Origin: Teichococcus rhizosphaerae
Lineage (GTDB): Bacteria; Pseudomonadota; Alphaproteobacteria; Acetobacterales; Acetobacteraceae
NCBI RefSeq assembly: GCF_002631185.1
Contig: NZ_PDNU01000012.1
Location: 1 to 64,000 of the forward strand
Length of the DNA: 64,000 nucleotides
Direction of reading: 5' to 3'
Shown here: positions 28,579-38,300 of the stretch, one piece after another
Layout: every line of letters starts with the position of its first letter
How positions within the stretch are numbered: position 1 is the first letter of the stretch
Program-made: the position numbers and the translations under genes
Notes under the pieces: model-generated
What the model saw: only the letters and a program-made list of their open reading frames with translations
Told to the model about the DNA's origin: nothing
The model's database searches: none

Positions 28579-31014
28579 ATGGATGGATTCAGCCAGCCGC
28601 TTCACGCCCCGACCGGCCGCCCCCCGGAAGCGCCGATGCCGGGCGGGAGCTTCGGCGAGGCGCCGCTGGCCGCGCGCCCGCTGGACCGCGGCATGGGCCT
28701 GGCCGTCGGCCGCCGCACCGTCTTCCGCCCCGAAGACGGGGAGGATTTCGGCCGGGTGGCCGAGCGCGTGGCCGCTGGCAACATCGGCCTCCTCGGCGCG
28801 GGCGGGGCGCTGGAGACGGAGCGCGCGCGGCTGCGCAACGCCATCGCGACCGGCGCGCTGCTCACCTCCGGCCGGCACCTCCAGCATGGCGACGCCGCCC
28901 AGCCGGGGCGCAACATGGAGGTGTTCACCAATTGCGCCACGGCCATCACCTCCTTCGCCGAGTTCTACCTGCTGCTGAACGGCTCCGGCGTCGGCCGCGC
29001 CTATGACGATGCGCTGATCACCACCGACTGGGGCCAGGCACCGACCCTCGGGCTGTATCTCTCGCCCGACCACGCGGACTATCCGCGCGACGCCGCGTCG
29101 CTCTGCCGCTTCGGCATTGAGATGGGCCTGCTGCCCTGGGACACCACGCCCGAGCGGTTCGGCGCCACGGCCGAGGCCACGGTGCGGGGGTTCCTGGCCG
29201 AGGGGCTGCTGCCCTCGCTCGATGCCCTGCCGGCGGGCGCCGTGCTGCACCGGGTGGAGGACAGCCGCGAGGGCTGGGCCAAGGCGGTCGAGGTGCTGGA
29301 GGCCATGGCCTTCCGCGCCGAGCGCGACCGCACCCTGGTGATCGACCTTTCCGCCATTCGCCCCGCCGGCAGCCCGATCAGGGGCATGCAGGGCCGCCCC
29401 TCCTCCGGCCCCATCTCGCTGCTGCGTGGGCTGATCAACATCCGCCGCCACGTCATCGAGCCGGCGCGCGGGCGGGACCCGGAGAGCGAGGCGCTGCAGC
29501 CCTGGGAGCAGGCGCTGCTGGTGGACCACCACCTCTCGGTCGAGGTGCAGGTGGGCGGCGCCCGCCGCGCCGCCCGCATGGCCACCAAGTCGTGGCGCGA
29601 CCCGGGCATCCGCCGCTTCATCCGCGCCAAGTCGGAGGGCGGGCTGTGGACGGCCAACCACTCAGTCATGGTGGACCGCGCGTTCTGGCGGCTGCTGCGC
29701 GAGGGCGGCGCCGGCGATCCGCTGGCCGCCCAGGCGCGCATGGTGTTCGACGAGGTGACGGCCTGCGCCTACATCAACGGCGAGCCCGGCTTCATCAATG
29801 GCGACCTGCTGGAGGACCACCGCACCGGCGCCGCCTGGAACAAGCCGGTGCACGAGGATGGCCGCGACTTCCGCTCCGCCCGCTACCAGGTGGATGCCGC
29901 GGCCGGCCTGCTGGCCGAGGCCTCGCGCCGCGCCGCCAGGGCGCGCTTCCCCGTCACCACCAACCCGTGCGGCGAGATCGCGCTGCATGTCACGGGCGGC
30001 TACTGCGTCATCGCCGATTTCGCGCCCCTGCTGGCCTGCCCCGCGGCGTTCGGCAGCTTCCGGCCCGGCGCGGCGCCAGGGGATGTGGCGGCGCCATGGG
30101 ACCGGCGCGTGGAGGACGCGGTGCGCCTCGGCGTGCGCTTCCTGATCCGCGCCAACCGGATGGACGCGCTCTATGGCGAGGAGGTGGCGCGCACCAACCG
30201 CATCGGCATCGGCCCCACGGGGCTGCACGAATGGGCCTGGATGCGCTTCGGCCTCGGCTTCCGCGACCTGCTGGACGAACGCCGCGCGGCGCCCTTCTGG
30301 GCCATGCTGCGCCGCCTTTCCGCCGCCGCGAAGGACGAGGCCGTGGCCTATTCCGCCACGCTCGGCATGGCGCCGCCCACGACCGTGACGACGGTGAAGC
30401 CGGCCGGCACCACCAGCAAGCTGTTCGGGCTGACGGAGGGGGCGCATCTCCCCGCGCGCCGGCAATACCTGCGCTGGGTGCAGTTCCGGGGCACGCGCGA
30501 GGCCGGCACGGGGGCCTGGGCTCCCGGTTCCGACCCGCTGCTGGCCGATTACGCGGCGCGCGGCTACCCGCTGCGCGCGCTGCGCAGCTTCCCCGGCATG
30601 ACCGTCGTGGGCTTCCCCACCGTGCCACTGGCGCAGCGCCTGGGCATGGAGGAGGCCCTCGTCACCGCACCGGAGGCCACGCCGGAGGAGCAGTATCGCT
30701 GGCTGCGCCTGCTGGAGGCGAACTGGATCGGGGCGGAGCGGGGCAACCAGGTCAGCTACACGCTGAAGGTCTACACCGACCGCCACGATCTGGACGCCTT
30801 CCGCGCCATCGTCCGCGAGCACCAGCCGCAGGTGCGATGCTGCTCCGTGCTGCCGAGCCGGCCGGATGCGGAGCTGGGCTACGAGTATCTCCCCGAGGAG
30901 GAGGTATCCACCGCCCGTTTCGCTGCCCTGGTGGAGAACATCCGCGACGGCGCGGTGCGCGAGGCGGTGGACTGGGCGCACCTGCAATGCGCCAGCGGGG
31001 TGTGCCCGATCTGA
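28579..31014 (+). CDS. nrdJ: Adenosylcobalamin-dependent (class II) ribonucleotide reductase
   Basis: An 811-residue glycyl-radical-fold reductase of monomeric class II type. Landmarks are an active-site Cys in MEVFTNCATAITSF, LLLNGSGVGRAYDD, TNPCGEIALHVTGGYCVIAD, TVTTVKPAGTTSKLFG, and a C-terminal redox pair CASGVC three residues from the end. It makes deoxynucleotides using B12 rather than a di-iron tyrosyl radical. The ATG at 28579 has GGAG 8 bases upstream and is preferred to a GTG nine codons earlier. It is monocistronic. The enzyme would let the cell replicate when iron for class I reductase is short, fitting the upstream iron-type box. Some databases may label it generically. Confidence 0.82.
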   Translation: MDGFSQPLHAPTGRPPEAPMPGGSFGEAPLAARPLDRGMGLAVGRRTVFRPEDGEDFGRVAERVAAGNIGLLGAGGALETERARLRNAIATGALLTSGRHLQHGDAAQPGRNMEVFTNCATAITSFAEFYLLLNGSGVGRAYDDALITTDWGQAPTLGLYLSPDHADYPRDAASLCRFGIEMGLLPWDTTPERFGATAEATVRGFLAEGLLPSLDALPAGAVLHRVEDSREGWAKAVEVLEAMAFRAERDRTLVIDLSAIRPAGSPIRGMQGRPSSGPISLLRGLINIRRHVIEPARGRDPESEALQPWEQALLVDHHLSVEVQVGGARRAARMATKSWRDPGIRRFIRAKSEGGLWTANHSVMVDRAFWRLLREGGAGDPLAAQARMVFDEVTACAYINGEPGFINGDLLEDHRTGAAWNKPVHEDGRDFRSARYQVDAAAGLLAEASRRAARARFPVTTNPCGEIALHVTGGYCVIADFAPLLACPAAFGSFRPGAAPGDVAAPWDRRVEDAVRLGVRFLIRANRMDALYGEEVARTNRIGIGPTGLHEWAWMRFGLGFRDLLDERRAAPFWAMLRRLSAAAKDEAVAYSATLGMAPPTTVTTVKPAGTTSKLFGLTEGAHLPARRQYLRWVQFRGTREAGTGAWAPGSDPLLADYAARGYPLRALRSFPGMTVVGFPTVPLAQRLGMEEALVTAPEATPEEQYRWLRLLEANWIGAERGNQVSYTLKVYTDRHDLDAFRAIVREHQPQVRCCSVLPSRPDAELGYEYLPEEEVSTARFAALVENIRDGAVREAVDWAHLQCASGVCPI

Positions 31015-31308
31015 GGGCCACGGGCTCCTGGCGGCGCGGGAGGTTGGGCCACCGCACGCCAGGAGCTGGCGCCACCACCAGGCCAAGGGCGGAAAGGTGA
31101 AAATCTCGCCGCCGCCGCTGTCCCTCCCGCGCTCTCATCCGTCTGCATCGGTGCAGCCCGCAGTTCCTGGGCGGGCGATCCTGCGCCAGGAGGGCCGCCC
31201 ATCCGCACGCCCGGAACGCTGCGCGCAGCGCTGACAGCCCACCGGCGGCACACTCCCCCGGCACAAGGCCGGCAGACCTCGCCTTCCTATCCCTTTGAGG
31301 AACTCCGC

Positions 31309-32532
31309 ATGTCGCGTCTCGACTCCCTGTTGCACCGCCGCCTGCCCGGCCTCCTGGTCGCGGGCACGCTGCTGATCGGCGCGGGCGCCGCCCTGGCCCA
31401 GACCGCCTTCGAACCCATGGACCGCGCGGCCAACCATCAGCTCCGCTTCACGGCGGCCGAGCAGGGCCGGCCCATCCATGCGGGCGGCGAGGTCGCCGTG
31501 GCCGGGCAGGGCTTCCGCCCCGGGCAGAAGGTGACGCTGCTCTATGGCGCGACCCCGCTGCCGGGCGGCACCCTGGTGGCCGACGCCGAGGGCAAGGTTT
31601 CCGGCCGGATGACGATCCCGGCCGAGGCCGAGGCCGGCACCTACCCGATCGTGGTGGTGGCGCAGGGGCCCTACAACGCGACCATCGCCTCGCTGAAGGT
31701 CTCGCCCCGTATCCCCCTCTCCGGGCAGGAGGGGTTCGAGCTCAAGGAGGCGCAGGTCGCGCGCGGCCTGTACCAGTCCGCCTACAGCGCGCGGAACAAG
31801 GCGCTGTTCGTCACCTCCGCCGTGGGCCGCCCGCCGGTGCGCCAGTCCGAGCTGCTGCGCCTCGACCCGGAGACGCTGGCCGTGGTCGCGCGCGTCACGC
31901 CGCAGGCCGCCCCCGGCCGCGGCGCCGCGGCGGATGGCGGCGTCTATGCCGTCTATGGCATCGGCGTGGATGACGCGAACGACACCGTCTGGGTGACGAA
32001 TTCCCGCCAGAACACCGTCGCGGTGTACCGGCAGTCCGACCTCGCCCTGGTGCGCCAGTTCGAGCCGGGCACGGTGAACCACGTGCGCGACGTGGCGATC
32101 GACCCGCAGGCGGGCAAGGCCTTCGTCAGCGCCACCTTCCGGCCGGAGGTGGTGGTGTTCGGCACCGGCAAGCCGGAGGTTTCCAACCGTATCGAGATCC
32201 CCTCCGGGGTGCGCGGCGGCACCTTCTCCGCCGCCAGCCTCTCGCTGGACGCCAAGGCGCACCGCCTCTACGTGGTGAGCAACACCACCAACGAGGTGGC
32301 CGTCATCGACACCCGCACGGACAAGGTGGAGAAGGTGCTGCCCGTGCCCGGCGCGCGCGGCTCCATCGGCGTCTCGCATGACCCGCGGAGCGGCCGCATC
32401 TTTCTGGGCCCGGCGCCGCTGGCCAACCACGTCTCCGCCGGTCCGGACGGCACGGTCTATGCCGTGGACAAGTCCGCCAATGCGCGCCAGGAGGAGGGCG
32501 ACACCCTGCTGCGGATCCGTCCGCGCTCCTGA
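31309..32532 (+). CDS. Exported YncE-like beta-propeller protein
   Basis: A 407-residue protein with a signal peptide (LLVAGTLLIGAGAALAQ). An Ig-like or beta-sandwich segment (about 40-140, GEVAVAGQGFRPGQKVTLLY) follows. Then come repeated YVTN/YncE-type blades such as DTVWVTNSRQNTVAVY and HRLYVVSNTTNEVAVIDTRTD. E. coli YncE is a periplasmic seven-bladed propeller linked to iron-regulated TonB receptors, with unknown role. A second YncE-like gene lies at 42284. The N-terminal add-on is unusual for YncE. It is the first gene of the iron island, though no iron box was found before it. Confidence 0.78.
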   Translation: MSRLDSLLHRRLPGLLVAGTLLIGAGAALAQTAFEPMDRAANHQLRFTAAEQGRPIHAGGEVAVAGQGFRPGQKVTLLYGATPLPGGTLVADAEGKVSGRMTIPAEAEAGTYPIVVVAQGPYNATIASLKVSPRIPLSGQEGFELKEAQVARGLYQSAYSARNKALFVTSAVGRPPVRQSELLRLDPETLAVVARVTPQAAPGRGAAADGGVYAVYGIGVDDANDTVWVTNSRQNTVAVYRQSDLALVRQFEPGTVNHVRDVAIDPQAGKAFVSATFRPEVVVFGTGKPEVSNRIEIPSGVRGGTFSAASLSLDAKAHRLYVVSNTTNEVAVIDTRTDKVEKVLPVPGARGSIGVSHDPRSGRIFLGPAPLANHVSAGPDGTVYAVDKSANARQEEGDTLLRIRPRS

Positions 32533-32647
32533 GTCCGTTCCCCTCGCGCTGGCGGCGCCGGCGCGAGGGAGACAGCCGTGAAGGGGGAGAGGCCGGGGAA
32601 CCCTCCTGCCTCCTCCCTCCGCCGCCCCCGCCCTTGCCAAGCGCGAA

Positions 32648-32662
32648 TGGGACGCATTATCA
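32648..32662. promoter_or_regulatory. Candidate iron box before the MFS-amidohydrolase-esterase operon
   Basis: TGGGA-CGCAT-TATCA. The right arm is identical to the entE and yncE boxes. The longer stretch 32643-32661 matches about 13 of 19 positions of the classical Fur consensus by eye, notably its CATTATC end. It lies 136 bp before the MFS start. Confidence 0.5.
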
Positions 32663-32797
32663 GCCCTGTGGCCACTGGCGGGCAGCGGGCGGCATGCATG
32701 CGCCGCGCCGCGAGCCCTCCGGCACGCCGCCGCCGGCCATCAGCGCCCCGCATTCTGCTTTTCTCCCCTTCCGCCTTCCTTCCGCCAAGGACCGAGC

Positions 32798-34030
32798 ATG
32801 ACCCGTGACGATGGCACCGGCGCCCCAGACCCGCGGAAGGACAGGGTCCTCCTGGCCCTCATGGCCACCACCTTCTGCGGCAGCATGGCGATGATGGCCT
32901 TTGTCGCCCTCATCGGCCCCATCGCCCGGGTGGCGGGGCTGGCACCCTGGCAGGCCGGCATGGCCGTCACCGCCTCGGGCGTCATGTGGATGCTGGGGGC
33001 CCGCCCCTGGGGCCTGGCGAGCGACCGGCACGGGCGCCGCGCCGTGTTGCTGGTGGGCGCGCTGGGCTTCACCCTCTCCTACTGGGCCCTGTGCCTGGTG
33101 ATCGATGCGACGCTGCGCTGGCAGGTGCCGGTCACGCTTGCCTTTATCGGCCTTGTCGCCGGGCGCGCCCTGGTGGGCGGCACCTATGCCGCCATTCCCG
33201 CCGCCGCCGGCGCCCTGATTGCCGACCGGGTGCCGCCCGAGCGCCGCGCGGCGGCGATGGCGATGCTCGGCACCGGCAGCGGCGCGGGGCTGGTGGTCGG
33301 CCCGGCGCTGGCCGCGTTGCTGGCGCGGCACGGGCTGAGCCTGCCACTGATCTTCACGGCCGTGCTGCCGCCGCTCGCGCTGCTGGTGCTTTGGCTCCTG
33401 CTGCCGGCGCATCCCGCGCAACCCCGCCCGCCGCGGAAGGCGCTGCCGCTCTGGGACCCGCGCCTGCGGCACCCGCTCATCACCGGCTTCACCGCCATGT
33501 TCAGCGTGGCGATCGCACAGGTCACCATCGGCTTCTATGCCCTGGATCATCTGGGCCTGCCGCCGGACGCCGCGGCGCAGGCCGCCGGCACGGCGCTGAT
33601 GCTGGTGGGCATCTCCCTCGTGCTGTCGCAGGCCCTCGCCACGCGGCTGCGCATCGCGCCGGCGCGGATGATCGGCATCGGCACGCTGGTCGCCGCCGCC
33701 GGCTTCGGCTCGGTCGCGCTCGTGACCGAGGCCTGGATGCTGGGCGCCTGCTACTTCGTCGCCGCCGCCGGCATGGGCTGGGTCTTTCCCGCCTTCTCGG
33801 CCATGACGGCGAATGCCGTTGGCCCGCAGGAGCAGGGCGGCGCGGCGGGCGCGGCGGGCGCGGCGCAGGGCCTTGGCATGGTGCTCGGCCCCGTCGCCGG
33901 AAGCCTGCTCTACATGCTCGGCCACACGCTGCCCTACCTGCTGGTGGCCCTGATGCTGCTGGCCGTCTCCCTGTCCATGTGGGCCCGCCCCCGGCCGGCG
34001 CCATCGGCCGCCAGCCAGGGACCCGGCTGA
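32798..34030 (+). CDS. MFS transporter, possible siderophore exporter
   Basis: A 410-residue, 12-helix major facilitator. The loop 2-3 motif is GLASDRHGRRAVLL, and a long cytoplasmic loop near residue 205 (PAQPRPPRKALPLWDPR) divides the two halves. It heads a probable operon with an M20 amidohydrolase and an exported Fes-like esterase, preceded by an iron-type box. EntS-type MFS proteins export enterobactin, so export of the siderophore or transport of its fragments is likely, but the sequence alone does not prove substrate or direction. Confidence 0.8.
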   Translation: MTRDDGTGAPDPRKDRVLLALMATTFCGSMAMMAFVALIGPIARVAGLAPWQAGMAVTASGVMWMLGARPWGLASDRHGRRAVLLVGALGFTLSYWALCLVIDATLRWQVPVTLAFIGLVAGRALVGGTYAAIPAAAGALIADRVPPERRAAAMAMLGTGSGAGLVVGPALAALLARHGLSLPLIFTAVLPPLALLVLWLLLPAHPAQPRPPRKALPLWDPRLRHPLITGFTAMFSVAIAQVTIGFYALDHLGLPPDAAAQAAGTALMLVGISLVLSQALATRLRIAPARMIGIGTLVAAAGFGSVALVTEAWMLGACYFVAAAGMGWVFPAFSAMTANAVGPQEQGGAAGAAGAAQGLGMVLGPVAGSLLYMLGHTLPYLLVALMLLAVSLSMWARPRPAPSAASQGPG

Positions 34031-34098
34031 ACGCGCAATCCTCCCGCTGCGCCCCCGCGCGGGGCGCGGTTCCCCTCCCTCCGGCGGAGCCTCACGCC

Positions 34099-35304
34099 AT
34101 GCAGCACCTGATCGAACGCCTCGCCGCCCGGCAGCAGGATCTCGCCGACTTCCGCCACGACCTGCACCGCCACCCCGAGATGGGCTTCGAGGAACGCCGC
34201 ACGGCGGCGCTCGTCGCCCAGCGGCTCCGCGCCTGTGGCATCGCGGTGGAGGAAGGGCTGGCGGGCACCGGCGTGATAGGCACGCTGAAGGGCCACCGCC
34301 CCGGGGGGCGCAGCATCGCGCTGCGGGCCGACATGGACGCCCTGCCGATCCAGGAGGCCACCGGCCTGCCCTATGCCTCCGCCACGCCTGGCGTGATGCA
34401 TGCCTGCGGCCATGACGGCCACACCACCATGCTGCTCGGCGCGGCGGAGGAACTGGCGCGGAACCCGGATTTCGCCGGCACCGTCCACTTCATCTTCCAG
34501 CCCGCCGAGGAAGGCCTGGGCGGCGGGCGGCGCATGGTGGAGGAGGGGCTGTTCCGCCGCTTCCGCGCCGATACCGTCTTCGGCCTGCACAACGAGCCGG
34601 GGCTGCCGCTCGGCCGCTTCGGCCTGCGCGCGGGGCCGATGCTGGCCAATGTGGACAGCTGGTCCGTCACCTTCCGGGGCACGGGCGGGCATGGCGCCGT
34701 GCCGCACCGCGCGACCGACCCGACCCAGCCGCTGGCCGCCTTCATCGGTGCCCTGCAAGGCATCATCGGCCGCAACCTGCCGGCGCGGGAGACGGGGGTG
34801 CTGAGCGTCGGCCACATCGCCGCCGGCGATGCGCGGGCGCCCAACGTCATCCCCGCCGAGGCGCGGGTTTCCGGCACCGGCCGCTCCTTCCGCCCCGAGA
34901 TCCGCGAGACCATGGGGCGGCGGCTGGGCGAGCTCGCCATGTCGCTGGCCACCGCCCATGGCTGCACGGCCGCGGTGGAATACCGGCACGACTATCCGGC
35001 CCTGGTGAACACGGCCGGGGAGGTGGCGCTCGCCGCCCGCGCCGCCGCCGCCCTGGTGGGCGAGGGGCAGGTGGATACGGACTTCCCGCCGATCACGGCG
35101 GGCGAGGACTTCGCCTACATGCTCCAGGAGCGCCCCGGCGCCTTCATGCTGGTGGGCAATGGCGTGGCGGAGGATGGCAGCTTCCACCATGTCCACACGC
35201 CCCGTTACGACTTCAACGACGCGCTGCTGCCGCTCGGTGCCGCCTACTGGGTGAGCCTCGTCGCGCATGTGCTGGGCGGGGCGGACGCGGAGGGCGGCGC
35301 ATGA
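34099..35304 (+). CDS. M20 amidohydrolase in the siderophore cluster (hippuricase-like)
   Basis: A 401-residue cytosolic M20D enzyme. RADMDALPIQEATGLPYASA, HACGHDGHTTMLLGA, QPAEEG and a C-terminal ITAGEDFAYML block give all metal ligands. The family cleaves N-acyl and N-aroyl amino acids; hippurate is N-benzoylglycine. Dihydroxybenzoyl-serine, the breakdown product of a triserine catecholate, is chemically the same kind of substrate. The gene is coupled by a 4-bp overlap to the esterase gene that should release such fragments. I infer a role in siderophore recycling; a general amino-acid role is the alternative. It is similar in layout to the gene at 8902. Confidence 0.88.
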   Translation: MQHLIERLAARQQDLADFRHDLHRHPEMGFEERRTAALVAQRLRACGIAVEEGLAGTGVIGTLKGHRPGGRSIALRADMDALPIQEATGLPYASATPGVMHACGHDGHTTMLLGAAEELARNPDFAGTVHFIFQPAEEGLGGGRRMVEEGLFRRFRADTVFGLHNEPGLPLGRFGLRAGPMLANVDSWSVTFRGTGGHGAVPHRATDPTQPLAAFIGALQGIIGRNLPARETGVLSVGHIAAGDARAPNVIPAEARVSGTGRSFRPEIRETMGRRLGELAMSLATAHGCTAAVEYRHDYPALVNTAGEVALAARAAAALVGEGQVDTDFPPITAGEDFAYMLQERPGAFMLVGNGVAEDGSFHHVHTPRYDFNDALLPLGAAYWVSLVAHVLGGADAEGGA

Positions 35305-36248
35305 CGGCCGGCCGCCGCGCCCTGCTGACCATGGCGGGACTGGGCATTGGCGGGCTGGGCGTGGCCGGCGCCCTCCCCGCTCTGGCGCCCCGCGCCGCCC
35401 GGGCGCAGCGCGTGCCGAACCGGCCCGCCGAGGTGATCGAGGACCCGCTGGTGGAACGCTTCGACCTCGGCCTGGGCGATGGCCCCGCCTGGCGCATCCA
35501 GCTCGCCCGCCCCGCCACGCCGCCGCCCGCCGCGGGCTACCCGGTGCTGACCGTGCTGGACGGCAACGCCCTCTTTCCGCTGGCCTGGCGGATGCGGGAG
35601 GCGGCGGGCGCCGCCGGCGTGGCGCTGCTGGCCATCGGCCACCCCACCGAGGCGCAGTATGATTTCGACCGCCGCTTCCTCGACCTGACGCCGGCCACCC
35701 CGGCGGAGGCCTTCGGCCCGCGCCGCGACAACCCGCCGCCCACCGGCGGGCGCGGGCGCTTCCTGGCCTTCATCGAGACGGCGCTGCGCCCGGCCGTTGC
35801 CGCCCGGCTGCCGGTGGACCCCGGCCGGCAGGCGCTGTTCGGCCATTCGCTGGGCGGCCTCTTCGGCCTGCACGTCCTGTTCACGCGCCCGGAGCTGTTC
35901 CGCGCCTATGCCCTTTCCGATCCGTCCATCTGGTGGAACGGGCGGTCCATCCTGGAGGAGCAGGCGGCCTTCCTGGGCGGGCTGCGCGCCGCGGGCGGGC
36001 GGGTGTCGCGGCCGCTTGAGGTGCTGGTCGCGGTGGCCGGCATCACGCGTCCCGGCCCCTTCCGCGCCGCGGGCGGGGACGGGCCGGGCGGGCGGGAAAC
36101 GGCCCGGGCCCTGGCCACAATCCCGGGCCTGCGCGCCGCCTTCCGCCGCGTGGAGGGCGAGGGGCATGGCGGCATGGTGCCGCAGGCCATGGCCGATGCC
36201 CTGGCGCTTGCGGCGGGACGGATGCCGGAGGGCACCGCCCTGCCATGA
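35301..36248 (+). CDS. Exported siderophore esterase, Fes/IroE-like
   Basis: A 315-residue alpha/beta hydrolase. The Arg-pair leader GRRALLTMAGLG with a long hydrophobic run ends near ARAQ, so it is predicted periplasmic. The nucleophile elbow is GHSLGG; ALSDPSIWWNGR is the SxWWN block typical of IroE/Fes/BesA-type trilactone esterases. The catalytic His is in GEGHGGM near the C-terminus. It would hydrolyse ester bonds of a triserine catecholate before or after uptake. A second, leaderless copy lies at 48245. It overlaps the amidohydrolase gene by 4 bp. Confidence 0.85.
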   Translation: MTAGRRALLTMAGLGIGGLGVAGALPALAPRAARAQRVPNRPAEVIEDPLVERFDLGLGDGPAWRIQLARPATPPPAAGYPVLTVLDGNALFPLAWRMREAAGAAGVALLAIGHPTEAQYDFDRRFLDLTPATPAEAFGPRRDNPPPTGGRGRFLAFIETALRPAVAARLPVDPGRQALFGHSLGGLFGLHVLFTRPELFRAYALSDPSIWWNGRSILEEQAAFLGGLRAAGGRVSRPLEVLVAVAGITRPGPFRAAGGDGPGGRETARALATIPGLRAAFRRVEGEGHGGMVPQAMADALALAAGRMPEGTALP

Positions 36249-36286
36249 GGCTGGCGCGTATTGCCCCCGGAGCCCGGCGGCATTAT

Positions 36287-36301
36287 TGAGAATGAGTATC
36301 A
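36287..36301. promoter_or_regulatory. Candidate iron box before entE
   Basis: TGAGA-ATGAG-TATCA lies within a 19-bp interrupted palindrome with ATTGA/TCAAT ends (36285-36303). It is 73 bp before the TTG start of the entE-like gene and only 36 bp after the esterase stop, so it marks a second promoter for the synthesis genes. Confidence 0.6.
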
Positions 36302-36374
36302 ATGAGGACTGGAACGGGAGCGGTCCCTCCCGCGCCCTCCCCTTCCGCCGGCCCGCCGAGAACGGATACTTGCC

Positions 36375-38018
36375 TTGATCCCACTGCGACAGGAATGGCC
36401 CTCCGAATTCGCGGCGCGCTACCGTGCGGCCGGCCATTGGCGCGGCGAGACCTTTCCCGGCTTCCTGCGCCAGCGCGCCGCCGAGCGGCCGGGCGCCCTG
36501 GCCGTGGTGGGAGGCGACCAGCGCTGGACCTATGCGGAGCTTCATGCCCGCGCCGAGGCCGCCGCCGCCGGCTTCCTGGCCCTCGGCCTGCGCCCCGGCG
36601 AGCGCGTGGTGGTGCAGCTCGGCAACATCCCCGAGTTCTTCTCCGCCGTGTTCGGCCTGTTCCTGGCCGGGCTGGTGCCGGTCTATGCCCTGCCCGCCCA
36701 CCGCCTGACCGAGATCCGCCACTTCACCGAGAAGGCCGAGGCCAGCGCCTACATCGCCGCCGACCGTGGCGCGGACGGCTTCGACTACCGCCCCCTCGCC
36801 CGCGCGCTGCGCGAGGCCGCGCCGGGCCTGCGCCACATCGTGATCGTGGGCGAGGCCGCGGAGTTCACGCCCTTCGCCGCGCTGGAGGGCGACCGCACCA
36901 CCCTGCCGCCGGACCCGGACCCCGCCAGCGTCGCCTTCCTGCAGATCTCGGGCGGCACCACGGGGCTTTCCAAGCTGATCCCGCGCACGCATGACGACTA
37001 CATCTACAGCTTCCGCGCCAGCAACGGGATCTGCGGCGTCACGCCAGAGAGCGTGTTCCTCGTCGCCCTGCCCGCCGCGCACAATTTCCCCATGAGTTCG
37101 CCGGGGCACATGGGCGCCCTCCATGCCGGCGCGCGCGTGGTGTTGAGCCCGACGCCGAGCCCCGAGACGGCCTTCCCGCTCATCGCGCGGGAGGGTGTCA
37201 CGATCACCGGGCTGGTGCCGCCGCTGGCGCTGCTCTGGGCGCAGGCCGCCGCCTCCGGCCGGCACGACCTGTCCAGCCTGGAGGTGCTGCTGGTGGGCGG
37301 CGCCAAGCTGACGCCCGAGGCGGCGCGCCGCGTGCGGGACGCCCTGCCCTGCCAGTTGCAGCAGGTCTTCGGCATGGCCGAGGGGCTGGTGAACTACACC
37401 CGCCTCGACGACCCCGAGGAGATCGTGCTGGAAACCCAGGGCCGCCCCATCAGCCCGGATGACGAGGTGCTGATCGTGGACGACCTGGGCGAGCCGGTGC
37501 CCGAGGGCCAGCCCGGCTACCTGCTGGCGCGCGGCCCCTACACCATCCGCGCCTACCACAACGACGACGCGGCCAATGCCCGCTCCTTCACGCCGGGCGG
37601 CTTCTACCGCACGGGCGACGTGGTGCGCCGCACGCCGGAGGGATACCTCGTGGTGCAGGGCCGCGCGGGGGACCACATCAACCGCGCGGGCGAGAAGATC
37701 TCCGCCGAGGAGATCGAGGATCATCTCCTCGCCCACCCGAATGTCTTCGATGCCGCCGTGGTTTCCGTGCCCGACGAGTTCCTCGGCGAACGGAGCTGCG
37801 CCTTCGTCATCCCGCAGGGCGAGAGGCCGCGCGCGCCCGCGCTGAAGGCCTGGATGCGCGGGCGCGGCATCGCGGACTTCAAGGTGCCGGACCAGATCGT
37901 CCTGGTCGACGCCTTCGAGACCACCGCCGCCGGCAAGATCAGCCGCCGGGAGCTGCGCGCCCGCCTGCGGGCCCGGCTGCTGGCCGAGGAACAGGCAGCC
38001 CTGAAGCAAGAAGGCTGA
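36375..38018 (+). CDS. entE: Aryl-acid AMP ligase (2,3-dihydroxybenzoate-AMP ligase-like)
   Basis: A 547-residue stand-alone adenylation enzyme. The N-terminus [20 protein letters not shown] aligns with EntE/DhbE. The phosphate loop [10 protein letters not shown] is at about 191-200. Asn237 in [14 protein letters not shown] is the aryl-acid-specific Asn that replaces Asp235 of amino-acid domains; [20 protein letters not shown] and the C-terminal Lys in [10 protein letters not shown] are present. It activates dihydroxybenzoate or salicylate and loads the carrier protein encoded 18 bp downstream. The start is TTG, as no ATG or GTG fits the conserved N-terminus. EntF next door favours dihydroxybenzoate. 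Confidence 0.92.
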   Translation: MIPLRQEWPSEFAARYRAAGHWRGETFPGFLRQRAAERPGALAVVGGDQRWTYAELHARAEAAAAGFLALGLRPGERVVVQLGNIPEFFSAVFGLFLAGLVPVYALPAHRLTEIRHFTEKAEASAYIAADRGADGFDYRPLARALREAAPGLRHIVIVGEAAEFTPFAALEGDRTTLPPDPDPASVAFLQISGGTTGLSKLIPRTHDDYIYSFRASNGICGVTPESVFLVALPAAHNFPMSSPGHMGALHAGARVVLSPTPSPETAFPLIAREGVTITGLVPPLALLWAQAAASGRHDLSSLEVLLVGGAKLTPEAARRVRDALPCQLQQVFGMAEGLVNYTRLDDPEEIVLETQGRPISPDDEVLIVDDLGEPVPEGQPGYLLARGPYTIRAYHNDDAANARSFTPGGFYRTGDVVRRTPEGYLVVQGRAGDHINRAGEKISAEEIEDHLLAHPNVFDAAVVSVPDEFLGERSCAFVIPQGERPRAPALKAWMRGRGIADFKVPDQIVLVDAFETTAAGKISRRELRARLRARLLAEEQAALKQEG

Positions 38019-38036
38019 GCAAAGGATCACACGAAC

Positions 38037-38300
38037 ATGGCCGAGGCAGTGAACCCGCCGATGACGCGGGAGAAGATGCGCGCCGACATCGCGCGCGCCC
38101 TGCGCATGGCGCCCGACGAGTTCGGCGACGACGAGGACTTGGCCGATCTCGGCCTCGATTCCCTGCGCGCCATCAACCTGGTGACGTGCTGGGGCGAGGC
38201 CGGGCTGTCGCTCGAGTTCGGCGAGCTGGCGGAGAAGCTCACCGTCGATGCCTGGTGGGCCGTGGCCGAGCGGGCGATGGCGAAGCAGGCCCGTGGCTGA
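38037..38300 (+). CDS. Free-standing aryl carrier protein
   Basis: An 87-residue carrier protein. LGLDSLRAINLV carries the phosphopantetheine Ser42. In enterobactin systems this domain is fused to isochorismatase (EntB); here it stands alone, so dihydroxybenzoate must be made by other genes. It is encoded between the ligase and the NRPS, and its stop overlaps the NRPS GTG start region. A phosphopantetheinyl transferase is needed but is not in this window. Confidence 0.9.
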   Translation: MAEAVNPPMTREKMRADIARALRMAPDEFGDDEDLADLGLDSLRAINLVTCWGEAGLSLEFGELAEKLTVDAWWAVAERAMAKQARG

